Assembly (NCBI RefSeq): GCF_000687475.1
Contig: NC_057320.1
Span: forward strand, 4,684,501-4,748,500
Length of the DNA: 64,000 nt
Direction of reading: 5' to 3'
Origin: Ustilaginoidea virens
Taxonomy: Eukaryota > Ascomycota > Sordariomycetes > Hypocreales > Clavicipitaceae
Shown: positions 24,889-35,383 of the stretch, piece by piece
Position numbering within the stretch: position 1 is the stretch's first letter
Layout of the letters: each line of letters starts with the position of its first letter
Program-made: the position numbers and the translations under genes
Notes under the pieces: model-generated
The model's input: only the letters and a program-made list of their open reading frames with translations
Database searches by the model: none
Told to the model about the DNA's origin: nothing

Positions 24889-26436
24889 TCAGCACCCTGT
24901 CACCATGGCCCCAAAGACCGCCCCGGCACCCCCCAGCACCAGCAGCGTCGCAATGCTGGCGCCCACCCTGTCCCCGGTCGTAATCGCATACGTCTTCCTG
25001 CCAAAGTTGTCGGCGCCCGAGCCAGCGTCAGGGTTGCCGGTCGAGATGCCGCCCGTCTTTTCCGTCACGGGCGGGTGGTCCGCCACCCCGACCAGCTGCG
25101 ACGAGACGGCGGCCAGCACGCTCATCTCCTGGCCGGCGCCCGTCACGCCGTCGTACTGGCCGCTGGCCCACTTGAAGCCGCACTGGCGGCCGTTGGCGCC
25201 CCCGGTGCACTGCTTGATGGCCGCCTCGGCCGAGGTCCGCAGCACGGGGGCGATGGTGGCCTGAGTCCAGGGCGCCAGCTCGGTGATTATCGAGTACCAG
25301 CGGTGCACGAAGCCCTTGTACGTCAACATGTCGGTGGTGCAGGTGCCCACGTTTTCGCACGAGATTTCCACGGCCACGCCGTCGGGGAAGAAGGTTTTGA
25401 GCCCATAGTTAACTAGCCTGTCGACTCTGTCTTTCCACACTTGGTCTTGGGTCTGCGACGGTTAGCGGTGGGGGAAGAAGACATGTATATAAACAGGCGT
25501 GTATGTGTATGCATGCATGCATGTATGTATGTATGTGTATACGTGAAATGGAAAGAAAAGGCAGCTTACAGCGTTGTACATAAAGGCAGCCCCCAGAGCC
25601 CACACCCCGTTGTTGTACGAGAACTGGGCCTTGTTGATTTTGGTACAATTGCTGGCGACGCCGGCCCCGTCGTAAATGGCGTACGTCTCGCTGTCGAGAA
25701 AACCCACGCCTTCTATCCAATTCCACGTCTTGACGGCCCAGTCGGAAAAGGTGGTGTTGGCGGTGTACCGAAACAGCCTGGCGCCGAGGGCGAAGAAGCA
25801 CCCGTTGGCAATGCTATTCTTGTAGTCGTAGCCGTTGTTGGCAAAGGGAATCTGCCAGCGAAGACCCCCGCCGCACGAGTCGTCGTGCCTGTCCGGGTTG
25901 GCCTGCGTGTTGAAGACGCCCTGTGCGAGCGACAACCACTGGGGCTTGTCTGAGGGCGGGTTGGGGAACCTCATCTCGGCGGCGGTCATGGCCGCGAAGC
26001 CCCAGAAGCCCTGGTCGTCGTTGCCCAAGGAAGCCGTGACGTTGGGGGGCATGTAGGCATCGTTGGGCCCGACCTGCCACTGCAGGGCCTGCATGATGTT
26101 GTCGTTGTAGGACGAGTCCCCGGTCCAGGCCCAGTAGTCGATGAGGGTCGCCCACATGGCGCCGGCCTCCCACCAGTAATAGGCGCCTGCGGGGGGAGGT
26201 CCGGGCAGGATGCCAGGCGTCTGGCCCGATTCGTTTCCCTTGTAGTACTGCATCATGTCCCAGGCGATGAGGCTGGCCGAGGTTCTGATGGCGTCTGCAG
26301 GCGAGACTGTCGGTTACTGATACGGGCGCGGTTTTAGGGCTGGAGGCAGCTTACCAGGGGAGGCTAGAGAGAATGGATATGCTGCTTGCGCGAGACAAAG
26401 GTACAATGCCGAGGCGGCGAGAATGAGGGGCGCCAT
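24889..26436 (-). CDS. GPI-anchored GH76 endo-1,6-alpha-mannosidase (Dfg5/Dcw1 type)
   Basis: Members of this family act at the outer face of the plasma membrane and help cross-link GPI mannoproteins to wall glucan. Exons 26436-26355, 26294-25570 and 25452-24889 give 456 residues. There is an N-terminal signal peptide, then the GH76 phrases [19 protein letters not shown], the catalytic Asp pair in [18 protein letters not shown] (about D120-D121), DSCGGGLRW and [11 protein letters not shown]. The last 25 residues are hydrophobic after a short polar spacer, as in a GPI-attachment signal. The second intron holds an ATGC/ATGT repeat. The length matches the family. Upstream of the start is a T15 run. 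Assignment is firm; which paralogue it is cannot be told. Confidence 0.93.
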
Positions 26437-28175
26437 GATTCCGTGAATGTGCTTTTTTTTCACCCCTTCCCTTTTTTTCTCCCCTTCCCCCCCCTTTTTT
26501 TTTTTTTTTTGAAACGGTGTACCCGACGCTGAGCTCTGAGACGGTGCCTTCAAGGTCGATTGTGCATGTTGCGCCGTCGAGGACGAACCGACGCAGCGGC
26601 TTGGGGGGGGGTCGACAACCCCTGAATCTTCTAAGGGGCAGCAGATGAACAGGTCCCCGGGGGATCGGCTCTTGTTGCACGGTTTACTGCAGGTTATCGT
26701 GAGTCGCCCAGTCCAGCTCTAGCAAGCGCATCATGGTTGGTGATGAATTGGGAGGATGAAGGATTTGGATGCAGCGCGACCTCGTGAAAAGAATCCGAGA
26801 GTGCCAACGACGCCCATGCGCAGAGCAGAGCTCGCAAAGGTTGCGGAGCGAAGCTGGGGAGGCTAGCCAAGATTAGCTCGGCCCCCGGTGCCGCGTTATC
26901 CGATTCCATTTCCGTCGACGAGCGGCAATGCGGCTTTGACATGGTGTGCGGGCCTGGGCGGTGCCGTGCAGCGGCAAGGGGGATGCCGATGCCGGCGACA
27001 TGTTGGAAACGGATGCGCTGCCGTCATGAAGCCTAATGCCTTTCAAACGCATCCAGGCGAACGGTGGCAGCGGTCCCCAAGGTAAGCGCTTGGGGTTTGG
27101 GGGAAGATGAAATGACGATGTCTTGGGAAACGATAGGAAAAGGGGATGGATGGAGGGGTTGGAAGCGAGGCGTCCTTGCTGGTTCTTGCCCAAACGGGAC
27201 AAGCGGGAGGCACGAAAAAATGCCGAATGCCGAATGCCGGATTCTCGCCCCACCGCGGCATGGGGCGCCCAATCAGCAGCCATGAATTGGTCTTTGCTGA
27301 CGAGGTTGACGAGGCGCAGGCAGTCAGTCCCTTTGCTTTGCCAGTTTTTCATTGTCTTGGCAAATGCCGTTGATCCTTGACCTTGACAACCCGATGGTGA
27401 TAAAGGCAATGATTTAACCTGGCGACAAGTCAAGACCCTCTACCAGCAATATTGGTTCCGGAGGGCCCATCTACGCGGGTCGACATGCTGCAGGTACTTG
27501 AGTACGTACCCCTCAAGGGCCCATCTGTCCCGTCACGTGCACGTCGCGCTTTTCCGCCTCTCCTATCCGGCATCGGCACATGCCTCTGTCCGTAGTCTGT
27601 CTATCCTTTGAAAGCTCCCTCGCACCGCGCAAGCAAGCATTCGTACGGGTCTTCTGCAGTATACATTCAGCTTATCTACCATCTACCTCGGGGTTTACGG
27701 CAGCATCGCCAACGCCAAGATTTCTGCAACGGCCTGCTCTGCCCCGCACAAGAGGACGGCCCCAATCGGCCCGCGCGTGATGGCCGGTACCATCGCAAAT
27801 CACATCCACAACTCCACGACCCGCATCGCTTCAAGTAGGGGGCTTTCAAGGCAACGGGCCCGGAGACATGGCCCCTCGAGGTGGCAGAAGCAGCCACCAA
27901 CCAATAACAACCACTTCGGTCATCAAGTCCGACTCCAAGGATAATTGGACGGGCCCATGACAGATTCACATCCACCGCTCCCCTTGCCGTCAATCGAGGC
28001 ACGGGCATTGGACCAAGGAGCTGGCATGGACCTTTTCACAACGTAATTATGATTCCACCATTACCGCCAAGGTGTCCCTCCCAACCAAGCAATTGCGTCG
28101 TGTCCGGTGGCAGTGGCAGTGGCACCTTGCGCTGAGGTGACGTCATGCTGAAGTCGGCGGGATCCGGCTGAATTC

Positions 28176-28206
<31 letters not shown>

Positions 28207-28598
28207 CCCTTCGAAGACGCATAGATCTTTCTCAGTTGCTTTATCGCGCAGGCGCCCGGAGAAAGGATATACTATAAAGCGCTTGTGGATGCTCCTCCCC
28301 TGCATCGCACCCGGAACAAGAAAGTCCACGGCGTGCCCAACAGCCATCGTCTGAGCGTGAGTGTGAAGCAAGGGTCGCGCCCGCTGAGCCCTCTTTTGTC
28401 GAGGCCAAAACCAACAACCGGCTCCTGTCGAGGATAATCCAAAGGCTGAAGATAGAAAAGAAACGAAGCGAAGGGAAAAGAGCCGAACGAGGTAAGAAGA
28501 AACAATGGCAAGTGGAACCCTGGCGTGATGACTGGCTGCATCGACATATGCAGGCATGTCCAGAGAGACCCAGACTAACGGGAACATAGGCGACCAAG
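26437..28598. other. intergenic region
   Basis: No supported gene. It holds the GH76 promoter on the left (C/T-rich 26460-26512), a T28 run at 28179-28206 and the promoter of the gene starting at 28599. The longest open frames (for example minus strand 26873-27433) have random-looking composition and no domain. Confidence 0.5.
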
Positions 28599-29687
28599 AT
28601 GCGGAAATCGAAATCCCCCAGTCACGAGCAACTCCACGATAAAAACACGGAACGCGCCTACATTGCCGCGTCCAGGAGGGGAGACCGCAGCCTAGACGCC
28701 CGCGTCAAGTCAGCGCAGCGGGCCAGCCAGATCCACAAGGCCATCACCGGCAAAGCGCTGTACATCACCAAGGACATTGTGAAAAACGAGGAAATGTACG
28801 AGGAGATGGACGACAGGATCCCTCTGCCGTACCAGTTCATGGCCCACGGGACGCAGCCCGGGGTCCTTGGCCCGAGCCCCGGCCACGGCAGGCAAGCCCC
28901 CCGTTCGCTCCTTGTCCTCGAGATGGACAAGATGTGGCGGGACGGTGTCATCAACCGCCTCTTTGAGCAGTCATTCACCCGGGCAGACGGCGAGGCAGGC
29001 GAACTGTGGGTGTTTCCAAAGCACAGCCACCAGCCGCACGAGCAGACTCGGCAGAGACTACAGCATCACGCCCAGCGGCCACGGGCTTCGGCATCGGCTT
29101 CGGCATCGGCTTCGGCATCGGCATCGACTTCGGCATCGGCTTCGGTTTCGGCTTTGGTTTCGACTTCGACTTTGACTTCGGCTCCCGAATCCAGCGTTGG
29201 TGGGCGTCGGGAACCAGCACCGGCACCGCCAGGCTCCCACGCCGCTGTACTGGACGGCAAGGCATGCCGCAAGAGGAAGCGGCTGGACGACGAGATTTGG
29301 AAAAGAGCCCTGCCGGTGCGTAGGAGCTCCTGCGCGCACCAGGGCGGCCTGTCGCCCGCACCGGCCGCCACAGCTGCGTATGCGAGCCCCTCGTCGCCTG
29401 GGGATGGCGCCCACGTCTTTCCCGTGTACCGAGTAGATGCGGCGGCGGCCGAGAGCGACGTGGGCACTATCGACGACGTTGAGAGTGGAGACAAGAGGGA
29501 GAAGTCGGAGGAGACGGAGGAGATGGAGGAGACGGAGGAAACGGAGCCGCCTGTCGAGGCGTCGGGAAGCGGGGTTTCTGCGGAAATCGAGGCTTCCGCG
29601 TGGAGAATCATCGAAAAGGAAGCAATGGACGAGGGGATGGATGCCCAGAGCTGGATGGACGTGCTGGAGTACTACAGCTTGGCGTGA
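28599..29687 (+). CDS. conserved fungal protein of unknown function with Ser-Ala repeat
   Basis: The single exon encodes 362 residues. The N-terminal 80 residues are basic and well ordered (HEQLHDKNTERAYIAASRR, then DRSLDARVKSAQRASQIHK and EEMYEEMDDRIP). They resemble the start of a Pezizomycotina-wide family of uncharacterised, probably nuclear proteins. A middle stretch (about residues 163-195) is a Ser-Ala dipeptide repeat made by GGCTTC hexanucleotides. It is followed by a basic cluster (KACRKRKRLDDE) that could serve as a nuclear localisation signal, an acidic Glu-rich run (EETEEMEETEETE) and a short conserved-looking C terminus (SWMDVLEYYSL). The start is the first ATG after an in-frame stop. 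A role in transcription is guesswork from composition; no enzyme motif is seen. Confidence 0.75.
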   Translation: MRKSKSPSHEQLHDKNTERAYIAASRRGDRSLDARVKSAQRASQIHKAITGKALYITKDIVKNEEMYEEMDDRIPLPYQFMAHGTQPGVLGPSPGHGRQAPRSLLVLEMDKMWRDGVINRLFEQSFTRADGEAGELWVFPKHSHQPHEQTRQRLQHHAQRPRASASASASASASASTSASASVSALVSTSTLTSAPESSVGGRREPAPAPPGSHAAVLDGKACRKRKRLDDEIWKRALPVRRSSCAHQGGLSPAPAATAAYASPSSPGDGAHVFPVYRVDAAAAESDVGTIDDVESGDKREKSEETEEMEETEETEPPVEASGSGVSAEIEASAWRIIEKEAMDEGMDAQSWMDVLEYYSLA

Positions 29688-30912
29688 GCCCTTGCCCTTG
29701 CCCTTGGGAGCGGGCTTGCTTGCTACGTCGGTGGTGAAGAGAGCATCCGCGGATGTACGGTTGATTGTGGAAGAAGCGACGAAACACAGAGACGTGTAAG
29801 GTGCTTGCTCCTCGTATATGCGTTTGCCGTGCATTGCCGTGCGTTGCCATATGCGTTGCCATATGCGTTGCCGTGCGGCGACTGGCTCCATGTTCATCTC
29901 GCATGGTTGCTTGCTTGTTGCCTGGGCTACCGGCTCCCAGCTCTCGGCTCCGGCTCTCGCCAGCTGTGGCTGACGCTGGGCCGGGGCCCGGGGGGAGGGA
30001 GAAGGGGGGAAATGCCAGCGCTCGGAGCCGCCCACGTCCGAGGGCCGCGGCAGATAAAACACAACGCAAAAATAAAATAAAAAAAAAAAAATAAAATAAA
30101 AACAAAAAAGGAAAGAAAAAGAGAAAAAAAAAAAGGGAAAAAAAAAGAAAAGGGAAAAAAGCCCAAGGTGCGCGCGCACATCTCGATCTAACTTGGAGCA
30201 GCCAGCACGACCCCCTGAACCGCGGATGCCGCGACACTAAGGCATCAATCCCCCATTCCACCCCGTCGGGGGCAACGACATTTTTCGCGCAAAGGCGACA
30301 TGGCGGGGGCGTCCAGGGCTAAAAAAAAAAAAGGAAAAACAAAAAAAAAAAAACCCTCCGGGCCGACAGAAACCCATGCGCTGCGTGCCTGGAGACAAGA
30401 GGGAACAGCGAGAGGAAGAGCGAGCGTTGAACCATTCCCACCCGTCACCCTCGGTGCGGCTCTAAACTGGTTTACATACCCTAGGTAAAGAGGGCTTTCC
30501 TCATCGGCGTCATCGGGCGCCTGGCTGGGAATCGCCAAGATTTCCGGCTGGCCTGGACGCCGCAGCAAAGCTGGCAGCCATGCGCGCTGTGGGGATGGCA
30601 TGATGGCTGGGTGAGTGCCGATCGATGCTCGACGTGCTCCATCGGCGGCCAAATCCCGTTCATCGTGGTCTGGCCCGTCGGACCGGCCTGATTGGCCAGC
30701 GCCGTCGGAAGCGCCTCCGGGCCACGCCGCCCGCCCGAGGGTACTTTGCCGCAGGCCAAGATAATAAGGCACGGCGGTGCCCTTCGCCCCTGCCAAAGCG
30801 CCAGCGCAACGCAACGCAACTGCCGCTGTATTTTTCCTTCTTTCTTTTGTCCTTTTTTTTTTTTTCGTTTTTTTTTTTTTTTTTTTTGCCTGTTTTCATC
30901 ACCTTAGGGGAG

Positions 30913-30947
<35 letters not shown>

Positions 30948-31102
30948 AGCGAAAAAAAAAAGACAAAAAAAAGGAAAAAAAAAGACAAAAAAAAGGAAAA
31001 GAAAAGACGACCAACGCAAAAAGCGTCGAACCCCTCGCGAGCTCGCGTCATACGGCGCGACTGACCGAAACACACAAAGCTCCCCTCCCGCATGCAACCA
31101 CC
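29688..31102. other. intergenic region with many A and T runs
   Basis: No gene is supported. A-rich blocks at 30066-30160 and 30320-30353, and T-rich then A-rich blocks at 30848-30888 and 30909-31010, make artificial Lys- or Phe-rich frames. The right end is the promoter of the Zn2Cys6 factor. Confidence 0.55.
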
Positions 31103-34076
31103 ATGGACCGTCGCTACGTGCCGCTGAGGCCATGGAGCCCCGGAGCGTCAGCCAAGGCGCCGGCCTTTCGCCTCGCCGAGAGCAAGAGACGCCGGGTGGG
31201 CGTGAACGTTGCCTGCAACGACTGCCGGAGGAAGAAGATCCGGGTATGTTGCCGCGAGTCGAGCGAGAAACCAAGACAGACGAGTGACCCCCCCCCCCAC
31301 CCTCCCCTCCCCCTTCCTCCTTCCCTCCTTTTTCTCCGCCGCATCTGCTGAAAGAAAGGGAACAAAAAATATACACGGAGCGTCTAGTGCGACGGCGGAC
31401 GTCCCACATGCACCAACTGCCAGGGCAAAAAGACCAGCTGCGAGTACCGCGACGAGGAGGGCCACCTGTCCAAGGAGTCCAAGGACCTGGTCGTCCACGT
31501 CACGCAGAGCCTGAGCCGGCTGCCGCACGCGGAACAGACCAAAGTGCTGCACGAGCTGCGCAACGAGATGGACGCCTGGAAGATCCTCTCGGTGCTGCGC
31601 CAGGGCACCGCGTCGGGCAGTGAGCAGCAGTTGGCTGAGAGCACCGGGGAGACGCCGACCACGGAGAGCGACCCGGCCGCGCCGGACGAATGGGAGTCGC
31701 AGAATCCGGTGGCCTACCCCGACGTGGAAAACTCGGACGCCGAGCCCTTTTACTTTCAGCCGCCGGCGGCCTCGCTGTCTCCGACCGAGGGGCAAGACGC
31801 CGCCGCCGGCACGAGCGTGTATGTTGCCCGCCTAACCCTGAGCGCGGCGAGCTCCTCTCCTCGCTTTCCTCGTGCAGAGAAACCACCACCCCCCCAGCTG
31901 ACAGCCGGCCCCATGGCAAGCGACGAGCCCGCGGGATCGCACGGTCCCACGCCGATGCCGATGCCGATGCCGATGCCGATGCCGATACAGTGGCAGGCCG
32001 CCCTATCCGGAGACCGCGACGCCGGCCCGGAGGGCGGCAAGCCCTCCTACCCGCCCGGCCTGTGCGACGACCGCCTGTGCGGCCTCGACATCCACCGCTG
32101 GACCAGCGTCGCCATGGACAGCCAACTGGCCGCGCGCTGCATATCGCTGTACCTCGAGACCGACCACCCCCTGCTTGGCCACTTTGACCCCGAGCTGTTT
32201 GTCGCCCAGTTGGTGTCGGGGGACACGGAGCACTGCTCGTCCCTCCTCGTAACCGCGTTGCTGTACTGGGCTTGTGTACGCTGCCCGGACCGCCCGCGAG
32301 CGCTCTCCAATCTCTTGCCCCCCCTTTTAACCCCCCCCCCCCCCTTTTTTTTTTTTTCTTTTGCTTCCCTTCTTACACGCAACAACCCGTCCTCTCGTTT
32401 CGGGCCCCCCAGCCGCTGACAAAAAGGTCTTTTTTGACCCGCGCACAGCAAATGTACAGCGCGATTGACCCGCAGACGGACGAGCTGGCCCTCAAGTGCT
32501 GCGCCGAGGCCGAGAAGCTGTGGAGGGCGGAGCGCGACGCCGGCGCCGACTCGACCCTCACGCTGGCCGCCACCGCCTTCCTCAGCCTGGGCCACCTGGG
32601 CCAGGGCCGCGACCACTCCGTCCTGACGTACCTGGTCGAGGCGGCCGAGATGGCCGGCCGCATGGGCCTGTTCACCTTCCAGGGGCAGCGGAGCGGCCGT
32701 AGCGTGCAGACGCACTCGAACGTCTACGGCGCGGCCAAGACGCCCTACATGTACGCCGCGTGGGGCATCTTTAACTGGCTGACGTGGGTTTCTCTTCCCT
32801 TCTTCTTCTTTTCCTCCTTGTTTTTTTTTTTTTTTTTTTTTTATTTTTCCTCCTCCCGTTGTGTTTCACCCTCTGCTCAAGCAAAGCGCGCAAAGGCTGT
32901 GAAGCTGACCCCCGGTTGTCACCGCAGGCTCATGTCCCTCTTCTACCACCGACCCGGCATGATTTGCCCGACGTCGCCGCCGCGCATCGCCATCCCCCGG
33001 GGCGACGTGCCCAACGCCAAGGAGACCTTGTTCGGCCTCGACGCCGAGACGGTGCCCTGGGTGCCCGCCTACATGGGCGACACCTTTCCCTACCTCTGCT
33101 GGTTCTGGACCATTGCCAGCGAGACGAGCCGGCTATACGACGGCGACGACGGCCAGCTCCCGCCGACCTGGGGGCCTGACCGCGCGCTGGCGTTTGCCGA
33201 GTTCAAGTACCGCGAGCTGCTGGCGTGGACCAACAGCCTTCCTCTGCAGCTCATGTCGAATCACCACACGCAGCACCACGTGCAGGTCATGCAGTAAGCG
33301 TTTCTTTGCCAGTTGGCTTTTGCCTTTTGATGCCCTGCTTTTGCTTTGCGCCTTGATAGGTCTTTTGCTGGTCTTCATCATCTCTTTCTTCTTTTCCCAA
33401 TCTCTGTTCCTAGATCCTTCGTCTCTCTCTTCTTTGCGTCTCGATGTCTTGCTTTGCTTCGTCGCCCGGCTGACTTACCCCCTCCCCCGCAAGCATCTGG
33501 CTGCACGCAACCATCCTCGACCTCTTCCGCCCCTTTGTCCGCGACCGCTCCCGCCACGACCAGCGCTTCCGGACCTTTGCCAGCAGCCACTGCACCGCCC
33601 GCGCCGTCCGCGAAACATCCACCGCCCGGCTCAAGAAGCTCATGGTCAACTACAGCCGCAACTACGGCTGCTCCAACTTCACCATCCTGTGGCACACGGC
33701 CCTCATCTACGTCGCCAACGCCGTGCTCGACGACGAGCCCAAGCACCAGGACTGGTACTCGTACCTGGTCTTCTGCCTGTACGGCTACGAGCGCCTGAGC
33801 CACTCGTGGCGCGTGGCCAAGGCCATCACCAAGGGCCTACTGTCCATGACGCTGCGCAAGGGCGACATGTCCGCCGTCGCCGCGCGGCGCATCCTGGCCG
33901 ACCTCGAGAGCAACTGGCCGAGCCGCGCGCCGCTCGGCGGCATCGAGGCGCCCTTTATGCTTGACCTCAACCGCGCGCTGTCGGAGCCCGGCACCGCCTC
34001 GGTGGACTATCTCGCCGGCCAGCTGGAGGACAACATCCTCCTAGGCGACTACACCAATGTGTTTGGGGACAACTGA
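31103..34076 (+). CDS. Zn2Cys6 transcription factor, 770 residues
   Basis: This nuclear regulator has an N-terminal zinc cluster (CNDCRRKKIRC across the first intron, then CTNCQGKKTSC) and a long middle homology region. Exons are 31103-31243, 31388-32275, 32449-32783, 32928-33293 and 33494-34076; the sum is 2313 nt. Phrases in the middle region, including TALLYWAC/QMYSAID, YLVEAAEMAGRMGLF, YAAWGIFNW and HIWLHATILDLFRPF, are usual for NIT-4-like fungal-specific regulators. A Met-Pro dipeptide repeat (ATGCCG units, 31950-31987) lies in the disordered linker. Introns carry C/T and T runs near their 5' or middle parts. No metabolic cluster flanks it, so its targets cannot be guessed. The last exon uses the acceptor AAG at 33493; the join gives the expected HIWLHA phrase. 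Confidence 0.9.
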
Positions 34077-34603
34077 CACGGCTACTGCGTTTTTTTTTTT
34101 TTTCTTTTTCCTTTTTTTTTTCTCTCCTCTTCCTCTTCTTACCCTCTTCTTTCTCGCGCGAAAAGGCTCCCTGCGCGTTAGAGTGTACGATAGAAACGCA
34201 CGGCCGTGCTGGACTGCCAAGCTCCGACGATGTGGCGGAGCTGAGCGGCGTGTGTTATTGTGCATGTAGAAAGGCGTCATGGCTCAAAGCAGCCGCTGAA
34301 ACAGGAGGTCATGAATTTAATAACATCGGGGTTGCCTTTCTTTTGGCATACCTAAACACCCCCACCCCCCCTTTTTTTCTTAAACCCACCCCTGGTCAAT
34401 GCTATTCAGCGTGTGTTGTTTCATGCGAGTGTCCCTCTCGCCTGGTGACGACGTGCAGTTTGTACATTTGTGCTCCGGGATCGTCAATATCACAATACGC
34501 AATGCATCAAGCCTCCATGTATCAGTGCCGCCCAGTTCCCTCCCCTCAGGGGGGGGGGGCAGGGGCTCCCTTTTCCCGAGAGCTGACATCGTCACGGACT
34601 TGG
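34077..34603. other. 3' flank of the Zn2Cys6 gene
   Basis: T-rich 34090-34125 directly follows the stop. No gene is seen. A G10 tract lies near 34550. Confidence 0.6.
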
Positions 34604-35383
34604 TCACACTTGTCCCACCGCCCTCAGCTGGTTCTGGGTGTGCCTCCGATGCCGCGCTTCCATCCGCACCATGTCCTCGACAATCTCCTTCACCTTGTCC
34701 CTATCGCCAGCCTCGACCGCAGAAGCCCTCTCTTCCGACCGCTTCCCCGACGGTCCCGCATGCGCAGCAACAGGGGCCAAGCCTGACACGCCCATCTGCA
34801 GCGTCGCCAGCCCACTCATCTCCCCCCAGCCGTCGTCGCCAACTCTTCCCCCCTCCGCGCACGACAACTCCCCATACACAGACGCGTCGGGCTCGCGGAA
34901 ATGCACGCTCGCCCCCGCCGGAGACATCTGCTCAAAGCATCTCGTCCAGTCCATGCTGGGATAAGGGTCGATCTCGTCGACGACGGGCCACTGGGGCAGA
35001 GCAGCCGGGTTCAGGCCAGCAGCTGGGGCGTCGTGCGGACCGGGAGCATGATAAGCGCAGCCTGGGGGCAGGCTGTGTGCAAGACCATGCATGTCCACGG
35101 GCTGTGCAGTGTTGTTTTGCGGTAGTGGGGGCACTGCATCATGCTTGGGCGGTCCTACTGACTCCGTTTGAGATGGGTCGACCCACTGGATAGGATAAGT
35201 TTTGGTTACCTTTGGGTTGGCAAGGGTGCGTTTGGCAAGGGGGTGTGTATTGCATCGTCCGAGGAAGCTTGGGGCGTTTGTTCTTCTCGGCTTGCGGGTG
35301 AGGAAACCTGTTAGTCTTTGACTGGTTTCTGTATTTGGGGGGCGGGGGGGGAAGAACGCAGAGACTGATGCCGGGGTGGCCAT
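34604..35383 (-). CDS. hypothetical protein with C-terminal coiled-coil-like helix
   Basis: An uninterrupted frame of 259 residues. No domain is recognised. The first 65 residues are basic and could be partly non-coding. From about residue 66 the composition becomes more protein-like (VVDEIDPYPSMDWTRCFEQM), and the last 45 residues form a charged helix (DKVKEIVEDMVRMEARHRR). A G-run lies just upstream of the start. It may be a regulatory or scaffold protein, or a chance frame in GC-rich DNA. No splice site was needed. Confidence 0.4.
   Translation of the reverse strand: MATPASVSAFFPPRPPNTETSQRLTGFLTRKPRRTNAPSFLGRCNTHPLAKRTLANPKVTKTYPIQWVDPSQTESVGPPKHDAVPPLPQNNTAQPVDMHGLAHSLPPGCAYHAPGPHDAPAAGLNPAALPQWPVVDEIDPYPSMDWTRCFEQMSPAGASVHFREPDASVYGELSCAEGGRVGDDGWGEMSGLATLQMGVSGLAPVAAHAGPSGKRSEERASAVEAGDRDKVKEIVEDMVRMEARHRRHTQNQLRAVGQV

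Noticed and set aside
29058..30179. 373-residue open frame on the minus strand
   Set aside because: It is antisense to the gene at 28599 and runs through poly-A/T blocks that give Phe- and Lys-rich nonsense.
31818..31878. Extra intron (GTGTAT...GTGCAG) in the 770-residue Zn2Cys6 gene
   Set aside because: Removing 61 nt shifts the frame and would break the following exons, which carry clear family motifs.
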